From Thalassia testudinum (taxonomy: Eukaryota; Streptophyta; Magnoliopsida; Alismatales; Hydrocharitaceae): DNA of 64,000 bases. The notes under the pieces are model-generated. The model was not told the origin of the DNA and made no database searches. It was given only the letters and a program-made list of their open reading frames with translations. Both the position numbers and the translations under genes were made by a program. The stretch is taken from assembly GCA_037157565.1 (NCBI GenBank), contig JAZHRO010000003.1, forward strand, positions 69,132,501-69,196,500, read 5' to 3'. Positions 10,577-22,929 of the stretch are shown here, one piece after another; within the stretch, counting starts at the first letter, position 1; each line of letters starts with the position of its first letter.

Positions 10577-12220
10577 TCAATCAAATGTATTAGTTCTAGC
10601 ATAGGAGCCAATCAAGATTAAGAGAAAGATGTGCTCATATGCTCCTAGAATTAGTGGTCCAAAGATGCAAACCAACTGATTGTGCACCACTACTCCAAAA
10701 AGTCTAGCTATAAGAAAGTGTGGAGTGGTGGTGGATGATAGAGGATAATCAGAGGGGGGGTCATGTTGTTGATTCAGGTAATTTATCATGTTCCACAATT
10801 CAGCAGGAAGTTGCTGAGGGAGTAGATCAAAATGTATCTCAGAACCAGAATCTGACTCATAGGGATCCTCATAACGATAATTGACATCAAAGATCATGCC
10901 CACTCCAGGCTCTGGATCATATGGGGGTATCCATGAAAGTAGAATATCCATGGGGAGGTCACTGAAATCCTTGTCAAAAATTACTTCATCCTCATCAATA
11001 CTCATCTCTGATTCATCAGAAGCTGACTCTTCCGGATCTGAGTCGAGCCATCCATTAGATTGACTAGGACGGTAGGTGCATTCCCATCTCATTCTGCTTA
11101 AAGCGTCACCCTTGTATGCATTGGGTTCCTCAGTAATTCCTGCCTCCGGTAGCATATTTATTTCTTTGTTCAAGTCATCCATAGCTACTTTTGGTCTTCG
11201 GATGTTAGGATCAGGGATAGAAAGTGTCATCTTAGAATCTCTAGCATCCGCATTAGGGATGTAGGTGAAAGAAGAAGAGTGCAGATCAAAAGATGTTGGC
11301 TCTAGCACAGGTTCACCTACAATGGGAAGTGGCCTAGATTGATCAGTAGTGTCACATGTAATGCTTGCCTCAAGATCCATATCCTCAAATGGATGTACTT
11401 ACCTTATCACGATTGGGTTATCTAACCCAAGAGGTATCTCCCAGGATTCAAGATAATTCGATTGTGGCTCAGTCCTAGAGATATCAGTCCTTTCCTCCTC
11501 AGTTTCCTGAATGGAGTTCTCAGATGAACCCATTCTGAATATTTCTTGCTTCTGTCTCATATCCAAGCTGGATTCTTCTTCCCCTGAATTATCTTCTGGC
11601 ATCTGCTCCCGAGAATCTCCTGTGTGTCCATCTGGCGTAGTCGTTTTAGATTCTTCGAGGTCTTAAAGTCTATTTTCCACTTGATGTCTCAAAAGAAGTA
11701 CTTCTTGAGTTTCCCGATTTTGTCCAATTAGCCTTGTTATCCTTAATGTTCCCTGAAGGAGCTCCATCATAGCTTGTTGATACAGAATCTAGCTTTGTAT
11801 TTGGTTCGACTCAGTGATAGCTTGGATCTCATGTAGATAGAGCGTGGCCTTCTCCTTAGTGCTAGCTACAGCTCTCTGTATTCTACAATGTGGTCGCATA
11901 TGCACTGGTAGTTCTTCAGGGGTTGAATTAGGTCTACCCATATTCCATGGGTGAGAAGCAGGAGTATGAAATCCATATCCTAGATTATAAGATGCGGTCC
12001 TTTGAGGGACTGGCTGGTATGGGTCATAATATCCAGGGTTAGGATATGGGTTAACCATTTTGGTAACCTGAGGAGAAGGATCAGGCGAAGTGAAAAATCA
12101 TCTTCACCACCTTGGGTTCTGATCCCAAGGTTGAGCTGATTCTGTGACCCGAGCTCTCAGATAAGCTCATGGGTCTAGCTTTTCTAGATCCTAATTAGGT
12201 CCAGATCCAGGGTTAGCCAT
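10577..12220 (-). pseudogene. E1 non-autonomous element protein (Tyr/Pro-rich N-terminus, acidic middle, hydrophobic tail)
   Basis: One reading frame runs from an ATG at 12220 to 10577 (about 548 codons) without a frame change but with about seven in-frame stops. The N-terminal part matches E7 (PNPGYYDPYQ, ELPVHMRPH, RIQRAVASTKEKATLYLHEI). A Glu/Asp/Ser-rich middle follows (DSDPEESASDESEMSIDED), then SDLPMDILLSWIPPYDPEPG and a hydrophobic end (GVVVHNQLVCIFGPLI) aligning with the GLHH tail of E2 and E8. No capsid, protease, RT or integrase motif is visible. The function is unknown. It may derive from the gag linker region of Athila-like elements, but that is inference. Confidence 0.6.
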
Positions 12221-13542
12221 TGTGACTAAGAGAGTGGAAGAAAAAGGTGGGGGAGAAGATGGCCCAGGAGAAGTGACTCGCCTCCTTAGGAGCGACTCCC
12301 AAGGTCCAACCAATCGAGGTCTGAGTGACCTCCTTCCTTGTATACACCACCCAACCCCTGGGTTGGTGTAGCCAAGCTAGACAAGGCTAAGGCCCTATCA
12401 ATCAGATGGTCCTTATGATCGGATGACCAGATTTTTTATTTTAAGTTCGAATTCCTGAAGAAAAATTCACCGTGCAACCAACTGAAAGTGATTCCCGCCT
12501 CTCAAGCTAACCTAGCCAATCTGGTTATGAGGGGACTAAGGGGAAGGTTCTTCCTTTGGCTCACGCCTCCAATTCCGTTACCCCCAAGCCGCAGTTGTTT
12601 GACATTGCCCCGCAGACTTAGTCACTAGGTTCGTCAAGAGAGGTTGAAGCCACCCAGAAGTATGACAATGAATTCGAGTTTTCTTATGTGTTTTAAAATT
12701 AATTTGAGCTAATAAGATTTGTTATTTTGACCTCTGGTCGATTTTCTACTTTGAAACAGTATCAAATCATTTTCAAAATTTCGGCAAAAATATGGAAATT
12801 AAAGCTAATAAGATCAACTTTTAAACCCCACCATTTTTAGTCAAAACAGATTCATAGATTGCTCGAAATTATTTTTTGAAGTTTGAAAATTTTCAAATCT
12901 GGGTCAGTCTGGCCCCCTTGCAGTTGGAGAATTTTTAAAAATTTCGTACTTAGAATTTTTTCAAACAAATGGTGCTATTTGAAAGATGGTTGGAAAATGA
13001 AGGTATAGTTTGAATTTCAGAATTTTTTGCTCGTTAATTTTTCGAAAATTGAATTTTTAAATCAAAATTGGAAATTTGATTGAAAATCAGATGGTGGTGG
13101 AGAAGTTTTTGAATGGGTGCTTGAATTTGAAATTAAAAGTTTCCACCAAGCCAATTTCTTTTTTTTCAAAAACTTTTGAATTTGTTTTTTGAAGGGAAAA
13201 CTTTTTTTTCAAAAGAAAAAAAAATTTTTCTTTTTTTTTTTAAAGTAAACTAACCTAAGATTCAAATGGAGACCTAATCTAACTATGTAGACTTTTTTTT
13301 TATTTTTTCTTTTTTCATGAAAATAAATAAGCTTTTTTTTCAAATGAAATTGCTATAAGGAAATCTAACCTAGGATTCAAAAAAAGGGAAATCCTAATCT
13401 AAGAGGAGATGTGCATCTGATATTTTGTTTCCGTGCTTGTTGTGTGCATAGATTCTGTTTTTCTTGTTTTCCCACATATCAAAAGACAAGCAGAGGAAGA
13501 TTTATCAATGATAATTCTAGCGATCAAAATAAAAAATGATGT
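12221..13542 (-). mobile_element. E1 5' leader (untranslated)
   Basis: Non-coding sequence between the PBS and the start of the E1 protein, alignable with the E7 leader (53980-55524). It is rich in A and T homopolymers (13140-13330). A conserved leader block lies near 12532-12616 on the minus strand (GGAGGCGTGAGCCAAAGGAA). The acceptor-like site seen in E7 is degraded here. Confidence 0.65.
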
Positions 13543-13564
13543 CACCTCCTCAGCAATGGTGCCA
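13543..13564 (-). other. E1 primer binding site
   Basis: The minus strand reads TGGCACCATTGCTGAGGAGG two bases after the 5' LTR. It is a decayed version of TGGCGCCGTTGCCGGGGAGG, the Athila-type site, which I recall as complementary to tRNA-Asp. Confidence 0.75.
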
Positions 13565-13566
13565 TT

Positions 13567-15724
13567 TGACAAGGAGTGATTCCTGTGCGTGTTTTGAAAA
13601 CAGAGATCTTGTCATAGTATAGTGCATGAAAATGCTCATCAAAAATATTTTATACGATAACGAGACTTGAGTCTCAGTCGTTCGTCTCAAGGAGGCATTT
13701 ATGGAAATGCAGATTTGAAATCAATCTCGCTTGCTCTACTTACTCAAAATGGCATGTCGATTTATGCAAAGTTCGTATTAATGCAAAACATGCTGTTACC
13801 AGAATATCAGAAATTGAAAACTTGCAACTTTAATCACACCAGAAGATGATAATCGGGCACATGGTGATTTTCAACATATATATATATACAGATGATGATA
13901 ACAGAGTTGCAGAGCACTGGTAGCGGAATGCTTGTACAGAGAATGTAAAAACTAACAGCTATCAGAAAACAATTTCATACATGAATCTACGGGGGATTAT
14001 GCATGCATAATTGGGGGAGAAGTAAGGAGCTACACTACTAGGTAGTAAATAAAGTCTTAAATCTATGAAGAACTATAATCTAGTTTAGTAGAACTAAGGG
14101 CATTTAGAGGCGGGCTCCGATGGCCTTTGACTTGGTTGAGAGGAGGAGGGGTGGCCAATGGTTCTTAGGCCGACCCTTAGAGAGAGGTTGAGGAGGTGAT
14201 CCAACATCTTGGCGTGGAGATGGTGGTGGCCATGGTGAAGCAACTCGTGAAGGTGGAGTAGAGATGGAATGTAGCTAAAGCTAAATGGAAGCCAAGGGTG
14301 AATGGTTGCAAATGGCCACCCCTTAGGTCCTTTTATAGACTTAAGGGAGACTCTCTAGAGAAGTGTGGAACTCTCCAGAGAGAGGTCCAAGAGTATTCGG
14401 CCAAGGAGAGAGAAGGTGCTTTTTAGATCCACCATTTGTGGATCTACAATTTGAATGTCTCTTGGTTGCAAATTTTAGCAACCAAGAGTGGCGCAACCTT
14501 TGTAAGAACCTAGAACACTCTAGGTGGTGTGGGAGTGTGTGAATGTGTGTGTGTGTGTATGTGGCCATGCACTATGTGGGTAGGTGGTCTAGGTTAGGTC
14601 CTAAGGGGTTCGGGTTAGTATAGGCCTTAAATTAGGGTTGCAAACCCTAATTGCTAAGGGGGAAATGCAATTAAACTTGACACGAGTTTAATTGAATGAG
14701 TGTGAACCTAATTGAGAGTGAAATAACTCAATTAGGTTGGGCTTAGGTCAATTGGACTCTCATTGAGTCCAATTGGACTTGTATGGGTTGAGATCTGAGC
14801 TCAATTAGACTCTATGAGTCCAATTGAATAGGTTGATGAGATTGACTATAATCTAAGTCAATTGGGCTTAATGAGAATCTAATTAGGTTCTTGGGAAGGT
14901 TTAAAGATGGTGTACTAGGGTTAGGGTACCTTAATTTAGGTTCCTAAGGGTTTGGAATTGGGTTTAGGGAGCTAAGAACTCAAGATCAAGGCTTGAATTC
15001 CAAAATAGGAATTGGAGAGCAGTTGCAGACGTCCAATAAAAGTGTCGGATGACTTATAGTGAAAAATCAGAAGTTTAGACTTCAAGTCTGGATGTCTAAT
15101 CAGAGTTAGAAAGGTTTCTAGGTTCTATCTTGGGTATTCTGCAAAAATTGGATGTTTGACTAAGTGTTTGGACATCTAATAACACTGCAAAAGTGGGTTT
15201 AAGGTGTGCAGGAGTGGGTTAAGGGTTCTGGACATCCTATAACTCATCTGGACATCCAGATAGAAGTTGGAATTAGTGTTTTAAGGTTTCCTAGCGTGCG
15301 GTGACCTATTCTAAGGGTGGTAAGGGTTGGGAAAGCTTCTAGGCTGTCCTAGGGGTAGGATGGACCTAAGTTCTTCACAATTTATTGCTTTATTCCCACT
15401 TAATAGAATAGCATACCTTAAATCCCTTACATTATTATCTACTACATCCAATCTAGGTCTTCTGCTCTAGCTCTGCTGCAACACTAGTTATTCTTTATTC
15501 TTCAGATCCAGCTTTAGATCGAGCTTCAGATCTATCTTCTGATCAGCTTATTACCTGCAATTGACATAATGCACCTAATCAGTACATTATACCATTATTT
15601 TATGCATAGCTAAGAGAAAGCAGTAAAGATGCAAATAATGATTATGCATACATGAACTGCCCTAACCTATGCTAGGTCTTAGCCTAATTTAGGTCAATTA
15701 AGACTTATGATTGCTGCGCAACAA
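13567..15724 (-). repeat. E1 5' LTR
   Basis: Direct copy of 1366-3475. The outermost bases have changed (TTGTTGCG instead of TGATTGCG in minus reading). A TATA box is at 14330-14337. It abuts E0 sequence at 15725. Confidence 0.9.
14330..14337 (-). promoter_or_regulatory. TATA box of E1 5' LTR
   Basis: Minus-strand TATAAAAG in the middle of the LTR. The E7 LTR has TATAAAAA at the equivalent place (53157). The E1 3' LTR has lost it by deletion. Confidence 0.6.
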
Positions 15725-16861
15725 CCTAGACAATGAGGTCCGTATGCATATCCCCAATCAATGTTATCCCGGCTAGTGGATGGGTAATTACAAGTTTAGT
15801 CGAGATAGTAACCATCTTGGGGATAAGTGATGGTAGGAGGTTAGGATTGAAAATGTGTGAAAGATGTAGAAGGATACATGGTTTTAGTAGGAGGGAAATC
15901 AGAAGAGAGAAAGGTGCTTTGCAATACAAGCAATCAACCCTGTCCTTAGGTGGTTAGCCTAAATACCTACAAACTCCCAGGACCTGTCTTGAGATTATAC
16001 CCGATTTGGTCTACTTTATCCGGTCAATCCAACTAGTTAGAAGGAGGGGCTGGGGAGAAGGTTCTTCCTTTGGCTTGCACCTCCGGTTCCTAGTGTAACC
16101 GCCAGTCGCGGTCGTTTGATGCTACTCCCCTAGCTAGACATCAAATGGACCAACAGAAGCAGATTAATCGAAAAAATCTCAATCTGAGTCCCAAAGAGAA
16201 AATCAATCCTTAAGGCCAATGTCTACTCAATTTTAATTAGGCTTGGGATGATTGTGCACTTGGAATGTGATGGGCCCTTTGGATGGGTTGTGCCCTTAAT
16301 GATCAATTCAAATGTGTGTGTGCACAACCAGGGTTTGTAAACAAGGTAATTTGATGATGTGTCTTTTAGGGTTTAGCCTTGTTTAGTAGCTTATAGAGCT
16401 TAATCTTAGGTGTATTCAATCAAGTTCAAGAGAACACTCCAAGTTTTGAAAACACGGGTGTAGATATATTCCTTTAAAAATTAGAAATAAAATGTGGAGT
16501 GCTTGGTTTAGTCCTAAAAATCAACCCTAAGTGGCAAGCTACTTGATAAATCAATTTTAATTTGAGTGGTGCGGCTCAAACAGCTCAATCAATTGGCCTG
16601 TTGCACCATTTAGTTAAGGCACACAAAAATTCTTAACCTAGTCAAGTTTTCTACTCACTTATTAGTGTGTTGAGTTAGGGTGTACCGGATCCACAAGTCA
16701 GATTCCGGTTAAGTGTTAGAACGATGTGAAGTGGTGCGCCTTAAGTCTAGAGTTGTGGGTGTTTAATGTGTGTCACTTTCAGTAAATCCCACAAGTGAAG
16801 AGTATTATATATATATATATTTATTTATTTATTTATGCGGGGATGAGATGGGTGGAGGTGG
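15725..16861 (-). mobile_element. E0 internal region: leader and start of the element protein
   Basis: The minus strand aligns with E8 from about 57900 to 59015. It holds the leader block (16045-16125; ACTAGGAACCGGAGGTGCAA), a decayed second acceptor (TTGTATTGCAAAGC where E8 has TTGTATTGCAGAGC) and the first, broken part of the Tyr-rich protein. A short AT microsatellite lies at 16805-16822. E2 is inserted at its right edge. Confidence 0.7.
16857..16861. repeat. E2 target-site duplication, left
   Basis: ggtgg, repeated exactly at 41583-41587 on the far side of E2. Confidence 0.85.
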
Positions 16862-19658
16862 TGTTAACGAATGAAATCGAGATTATAAAAGCTGCGTCAT
16901 AGTATAGGTCGAAATCGCTTGAAAACAAATAGAATTTACAACTCGAATATTAGAAATGAAGTCCGAGGTCGAACATAGGAAGCAAGTAGGAATTCAAGCA
17001 CTAATCTCAATTAACAAGTAAATGAGCACAAGAAAATGAGCCAAATAATGCTAAGCAATGAAGATTAATTACTCAAAATTGATCATCAATGTAGAATATA
17101 AGTCTAATAAGAGTTTGGCATATCAAAAAGAAATCTAGAATAAAAATAGTGGTGATTTAGATCACCAATTATTTAATCTAGATAAACATATAATGGTTAG
17201 GTAAGAATGCCAAATAAACCCACAATATCCAAGACCACTTAAGCAATTAAATAAATGAGCAGTGCCTTGGATGTCTGGTTTGATAATCAGATAGCTTAAC
17301 TGCTTCCTCTTCTTCTCTTCATTGTGCCTTCTTCTTCTTCCTTCTCTATCCTATCCTCTTCAGCCAAGGCCTTCTTCTTCTTCAGCTATGCCTTCTCTCT
17401 TCTCTTCTCCTTCTCTATTTTGTAGCTATTCTTCTCTTCTTTTTCTTCACACACAAGGGGAAACTCACGAAATTGGCTAAGTGTTGGCCAATACACAGGG
17501 AAGCAAAATCCCCTAACCCCGGAGCGCTTTTTCTCTCCTTTCTTCTCTAGGATACGCCCTCCAAAGGCCACAGTGAGGATAATCGAGTAAATGGGTACAC
17601 GCGCACCCGAAACAAGGCTTACCGGCAGTGAGTGGTGAGTGAGGTGTAAACAGAGCTTAGGTGGGTCAAATCTACGCTAGGCCCACAGGTGAACAGATCA
17701 CGGGTGAGGAGCAGGTGATGGGTGAGCAGGGACCTCATCCCCTGCGTCAGTTGAGGCGATAAGCCTGGAGGACAAAATCAATTTATGTCACTGTAGGCGT
17801 TTGTCAGCTTCCGAGGTGGGACTAATCTCACCCCCTTTCTTCTGTGTGTAGCTGCAGCTGCTTCCTCATTCAATTGTTGTCAAAGGCCCAGTCAAAGGGC
17901 CAAATTGGTCCCTAGGTTGTGATCCTGGAGACTCTCTGCTATGCTTGGGACTTTACCAGGGGCTTGCAAGTGCTGCAGCAAGCTTCAAGCTTCGCTTGAA
18001 GCTACGGCAATGGTGGCGAAGGACCTGCTACTTGAAAGTCAGATTGCAGCCTCTCAACCTTGTTAAATCGGTTCTAGAGCTTCGCCGTAGGATGGCGAGG
18101 GTGTGGGTGGCGGTGGCGAGCTACGAAGGCGGAGATGAAGGTCTAGAGGTGGGTTGTTCGGTGAGGAGGTAGAGTGAGCAATAGGCCTAGAAAGGTTAGG
18201 GCTTTTACTCTAGGGTCCACGACGGAGGTTTTGGCGGTCTTGGTGAGGTATTTGGAATAGTGGAGTGGGTGGAGGACTTCGTCAGAGGTCTGGTCGGAGC
18301 AAAGGATGATGGAGGTGAATGGCGGCATCGAGGGTCGAAATTGGGATATGGAGAGTGGGAAAGATAGTGTAAACCTAACTAAGCCTTACTAACCTAATCT
18401 AAACGGATGAAAGGGGAGAGAATCCACACCAAGAGTGCATTGGCGACGGAGAAGACGAAGTGCTCCGGTGAGGGTAGGAACGGTGATGACGACGGGAAGG
18501 AGGCTCCTGCTGGTATGGCCAAGAGTAGACGAGTGAGAGGAAGGGAATCTAGCCACTGGTATTATGGATGGACGACGAAGGAGGTCAGGAGGAATCACTG
18601 GAGCTTTAGGAGCTTCTTGGCTGGAGCAGAGAGAGGAATGGAAGGGTTTCACGGCCGGAATCAAGCTTCGGATCTTCAATCTGATCTGGGTGGTCTTTTA
18701 TAGATCCTTGGAGGGTGTTTTGGGCTTGGGAAGCAAGCTTCCCAAGCTTGGAATGCTCGCTAGAGATAGGAATTCTTTGATACCCAAATCTCTCATTCGT
18801 TTGCATGAGAGATTGGGAAAGTTTTAGGGATTAGGAATTGGCTCAAATGGAAGGGAATTCCTTGACGAACTTCCCTTTCAAATTTGAGAGGGATTCGTTA
18901 AGGAATCAAGAAGAACATGCCATTTTAAGGTTTCCGAAGTTGTAGGATTAGGATTCATGGCATAAGGGACCTTTCTGTGAAGACGATGATAAATTTAGGG
19001 ACTGAAATGCAAAGGATTCAAAAGTTAGGGGCAGATGTGTGAGATAAAAGAATAAGATAGGACCAAAGTACAAACTAGGTCAAGACAATCTCAGATTGGG
19101 CCCAAATTTTGATGAAAACCTAATTTGGACCTAAGGAATTCAATGGTAAGTTGGATTTTGGTTTTGACCTAGTTTGACTGGGTAATTTGCATAATTACAC
19201 AAATTAGGGTAAATGTCTGTCTGAAACTCTGTTTTAGGTCAAGACGGGTTCCAATGGTCAGATTGAAGGTACTAAACCCTATAGAATATTTTTATATGAA
19301 TTTTAGAGAGTTTATATGAATTTTATCCTAACTAAAACCTCAATTTTTTAAGTGGGTCTATTTTTAGGGTTTTAGATGCCCATTAATTCCTGTAACTCAT
19401 GAGAACCCTTTTCTGTATGTTCTAACATGCTTATTAGACTCTTAAGATCATTTGAACTTTAATTAACCTCTGAGAAAGCCCATGATTGTACTGCAATTGA
19501 GATATACTGTTAAAACTACAGTTTTACCCCTATTTTACTGTATTTCCCTCAAAATAGATTCGTAGTGAATTACGGTCCTCTAACAGTTGTGTAGGAGCAT
19601 TTAATGACTTAATCAGATCAAATTGAGCTAGTTATGGCTCTTGATGGTATTCCCATCA
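16862..19658 (-). repeat. E2 3' LTR
   Basis: Pairs with 33395-34335 plus 39701-41582. In minus reading it starts TGATGGGAATACCATCA (6-bp hairpin arms including the TG) and ends GTTAACA. A TATA box is at 18695-18702. The motif GTTCGACC lies about 105 nt from the LTR end (16967-16980, minus). Confidence 0.9.
18695..18702 (-). promoter_or_regulatory. TATA box of E2 3' LTR
   Basis: Minus-strand TATAAAAG followed by ACCACCC; the equivalent in the 5' LTR is at 40619-40626. Confidence 0.6.
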
Positions 19659-21255
19659 TACCCCAATGCCTAGCTTTTGCTAGTCCCTTAGCAAAATCTG
19701 GTGTAATTAACTTAATTTCTAGACCATGCCTTTTTATGCTCAAATTTCTGATGTGTGCTTTCCTTTGCAGATTAGGTCAGAATGCTAATAGTAGGCCAAG
19801 AGGTACTCAAATACTAGCCAAGATCTAGATCTGACCATCTCTAGCCTCAGTCTGCCGTGAAGGTTTCGAAGATCCACAGGAACTAACCTAAGTTTCGTTG
19901 AACTCCGTGGTTAAAGCACCCATGCCTAAAATATGTTTAGTCTCAGTTCAGTTTGTAGTGCGTTTTTATGAGAGAGAGATAGAAGATTTTTTTATTTCTG
20001 GAGAGTTATCTCTCTCTTTTCTTTCTTTATTTCTAACTTCGGATTGACTTTACAATACGGTCTGTATCGGATTCCTAGCTCCCACCATCAATCCTCACAG
20101 GGTCCCCGGTAATCGATGCTTTGAGATAGCACCGCCCATGGCAACCCCCAGAACCCTAGCTTTCGAGATTTCAGGATAATCCCGCCCATGGCATTTCGTA
20201 GCTAAATTCAGGCTCTGGCAATCGACATTTCGGGTTAATCCTGCCCATGGCACCTGAATTAGCATAAGGTGCTTACATGCCCCCTGTAGGATATTTAGAT
20301 ATCCTGGGAGACAAGCACCGAGGACACGATATGTTATTGTGCATCTTCGAAGGGAATTTCCCACCTCTCCACGTTGGGAACTCTTCCAAATCAACTTGTG
20401 TTGATAAGCCGCTCCTAATCTTGGTGGCTTTTTCATAATAGAATTAACACATTTGCATGATTTTGATAATTAAGCACACTAAACCTGACTATGTGTGGAT
20501 TGGGGTGCTTAGGTTATCTAGTCCAGCAAACCAAAGGTTAGTTAACAAGGTCGAATAATCCCTAAGCCTTAGACCTAATACTTAAGTTTCTCATTTTCCC
20601 CATCCCCTTGAGGACTATCAGATCTTAACAGATATGTGAATTTTTAAGCCTAAACACAAGCCCAAGAGGCCGAAGATCAGCATTCATAATAATCTCTTTT
20701 CTCTTAGCACTTTTTCTCATTTTATTTTCTCTCTTTTGATTTGGTCTAGAACTCAAATCAATCCCATAATCTTTTACTAATGACTAACTCTTTTTTTGTT
20801 TTAAATTGTGTTCCTTTCTGACATTTCAACATCAACTCCCTCTTCTCCTCAAGAATGAAATTCACTCAAAATTTCCTTCCTTCTCCATTTTTTCATTTTT
20901 TTTCAAAATTTTTAAATTTTTAAATTTTTATTTATTTATTTTTTGTTTTTTGGAATATGTATTTTTTGTGAGAACCCTTCCAAACTATGAATTTTTGTAT
21001 GTTTGCACTTTACCATCCCCCAAGCCTAAGTTTTGCAATGTCATTGTAAACGAAAGGTATGAAATAGTTTTGGGTTCAGGAATTATAATAGGAAAATCGG
21101 GTGGGCGAACGGGTCGAAAATGACTGTTGTAGACAATTTCAAGCCCTAGTATAAGTACCTCACGTGGGATCAACTGTTCTAACACTGAACTCAAAGTGCA
21201 GTAGAAGTGAAGTATAAAAAGATAATCAGAAGGATCTTGGGTTTTTTGGAATGAC
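19659..21255 (-). mobile_element. E2 3' non-coding region with two polypurine tracts and three short repeats
   Basis: The terminal tract (minus AGGCATTGGGGTA) abuts the LTR at 19659. A second one (AGGCTTGGGGGATG, preceded by ATGACATTGC) is at 21012-21052. Between them the minus strand has three copies of GCCATGGGC (20134, 20184, 20243), each within a longer similar unit (GGATTAWCCYGAAATSTCGA). No gene is seen; the T-rich stretch 20860-20960 gives only low-complexity frames. Confidence 0.7.
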
Positions 21256-21304
21256 GGGTTCCTCCCATTCAATGCTAAATTCAACACCTTCAGTCGAGCA
21301 GACA
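21256..21304 (-). other. E2 post-stop element with GGGAGGAACCC hairpin
   Basis: The minus strand reads CTCGACTGAAGGTGTTGAATT, then GGGAGGAACCC. This matches the E3 element at 36840-36884 (GGGAGGCAACCC) with one base missing. Confidence 0.6.
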
Positions 21305-22709
21305 ATGGCATGGAGGAGGGAGTGGTCAAATCAAATGAGTTTTGTAAAACAAGCACCTTGATTAATAGCCAGGTTGGTCCAACTAGATGCTTATTCCAAT
21401 CAACAGGTTGATGATGCAGCCCAAACCCAATCAATCTAGTGGGTTGATAGATGTGAATCAAGAGATGTGGTGCCCACCAGATATTGTGGAGCTCAGAAGG
21501 ATGTGGAAGTGTATAGTTAGGGTTTGGCTGAGTCAAATAAGCCTGATTAGAGTAGGGATCCTCAAATGAAAGTGAATCAATGGAGGATGTAGGAACCCTA
21601 CGAGAGTGATCAGAGAAGGATGGGACATGATTTGTAGTCTGATCGATGTCTGAAACCTGATTGGAATGTAGAGGAGAATCATCTGCAACCGGCTCATTGA
21701 GAGGAGAATCAGAGTAAAAATTGAGTCCGATTGATGGTCGAGGTTGAGAAAAGGTTTGGGAAGGTTCTGCATGTGTAGAAGAGGTGTTTTCTTTCAAATC
21801 ATTGACCTCAGTGCCATAATCAAAAGATGGGTCGTAGTTTGTTGAGGTCATAAATTGGCTCAGAGTTGTCAGGAAACAACAATTCTCTGAAATCAGAGTA
21901 AGATTCGAGATCGTCGAAGAACTTGCGAGAATTATGTTCTGAATATGGTTCGGGATTAGAGGTTCCACTACATAGTAAATCAAAAGATGTAGAATCAGCA
22001 ACCTGACTTGGATCTAACCTATTCTCAGATTCCGAGCTCAAAAAGGTGTCCCTATTAGGTTTGGGCTTGGGTTCTTGGCTTATAGGGAAGGCCCAATCAA
22101 AACCCAACTCTTCCAACTCCTCAGTTTCTATATCATAGATTGGCATGACTTTTGAAAAATCAATCTGTGTTTCTGAAGATGTTGGAAAGGTGCATTAGTC
22201 ATATAAAGGCCCAGAATCATAATCCAAATTCAAAATTTGATTTTCGTCACACGAGCCTCGTAATCATCCTAATAAGGCTCAAATCCAGATTCTAGGTTAA
22301 GGGTGTGGGTTGGACCACTAGGATCTAGATTGGGCTCTATAGGAATGTCAGAATTGCTCTTGAGTGTCACCTTATCAGAATAAGGGACAGAGTTTACACT
22401 GTCGAGATGTTCTAATTTGAATCTTGGTTTCACAGGTGTTTCGAACATTAGGGCATGGTAGGGTTGGCTTGTAATCATGATCACCTGTAATCAGATCTTC
22501 CCCACCCATTTAAAGATCAGGTACGTCAATTACTATGAAATTTGAATCTGAATTCTTCTGGGCTAGGGGTCCATAATAAGCTTGATTACCAAACCCAAGA
22601 TTTTGGTAGATTGTGCTGGTTAATCCAAGATGTTGCAAGGGTGTACTGATGCCTATGATCGATAACACGTTTCAACATTCGCATTACCTTGTCTTTTTTT
22701 TAAGGTCAT
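21305..22709 (-). pseudogene. E2 non-autonomous element protein, C-terminal part
   Basis: Two overlapping minus frames represent one protein. The frame starting at 22146 gives an acidic segment (IETEELEELGFDWAFP, HNSRKFFDDLESYSDF). A frame change near 21850 leads into DYGTEVNDLKENTSS, then PSELHNIWWAPHLL and the tail GFGLHHQPVDWNKHLVGP, just before the post-stop element. An upstream piece (22484-22269) is in the second frame. E4 is inserted at the N-terminal side; the protein continues at 31960-32165. No known enzyme domain is visible. The GLHH tail is shared with E4 and E8, and more loosely with E1. Confidence 0.6.
22705..22709. repeat. E4 target-site duplication, left
   Basis: gtcat, repeated exactly at 31955-31959. 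Confidence 0.95.
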
Positions 22710-22929
22710 TGATAAATGCTAGTTTATCATCATTTTTATGCATTAAAACAAACTTAGCTCTTAGGATTTTGCTCCGCAAATGGGTTTTTGGGCTGCATTT
22801 AGGCATCAATTAGGTTAGGCATGCATTGCACTTTTTATTATCTTTTTAATGTGTTTTTGTGAGTGTTAGGGATATGCAGATTGTCAGAACTCCAAAACCC
22901 TAGCACTCAGGAAGGCAACTGGTGAAGAA

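Larger units (their letters stand above)
1366..15724 (-). mobile_element. E1: Athila-like LTR retrotransposon (non-autonomous), containing a LINE
   Basis: The element is bounded by direct repeats of about 2.1 kb (1366-3475 and 13567-15724). Minus orientation follows from the PBS-like site next to the right LTR and the polypurine tract next to the left LTR. Without the 5.1-kb LINE it is about 9.2 kb. It codes for one unusual protein (10577-12220) and lacks any RT, RNase H or integrase motif, so it would need enzymes in trans. E7 (51793-55980) is a sister copy: LTR, leader and N-terminal protein all align. The host sequence is E0, which resumes at 15725. Confidence 0.88.

Noticed and set aside
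1366..15724. E1 as a plus-strand element
   Set aside because: The purine-rich tract next to the left LTR and the PBS next to the right LTR both read correctly only on the minus strand.
20985..21300. C-terminal 100 codons of the long minus frame in E2
   Set aside because: They run through the post-stop element and internal polypurine tract, which are non-coding in the other families; the true protein probably ends near 21300.
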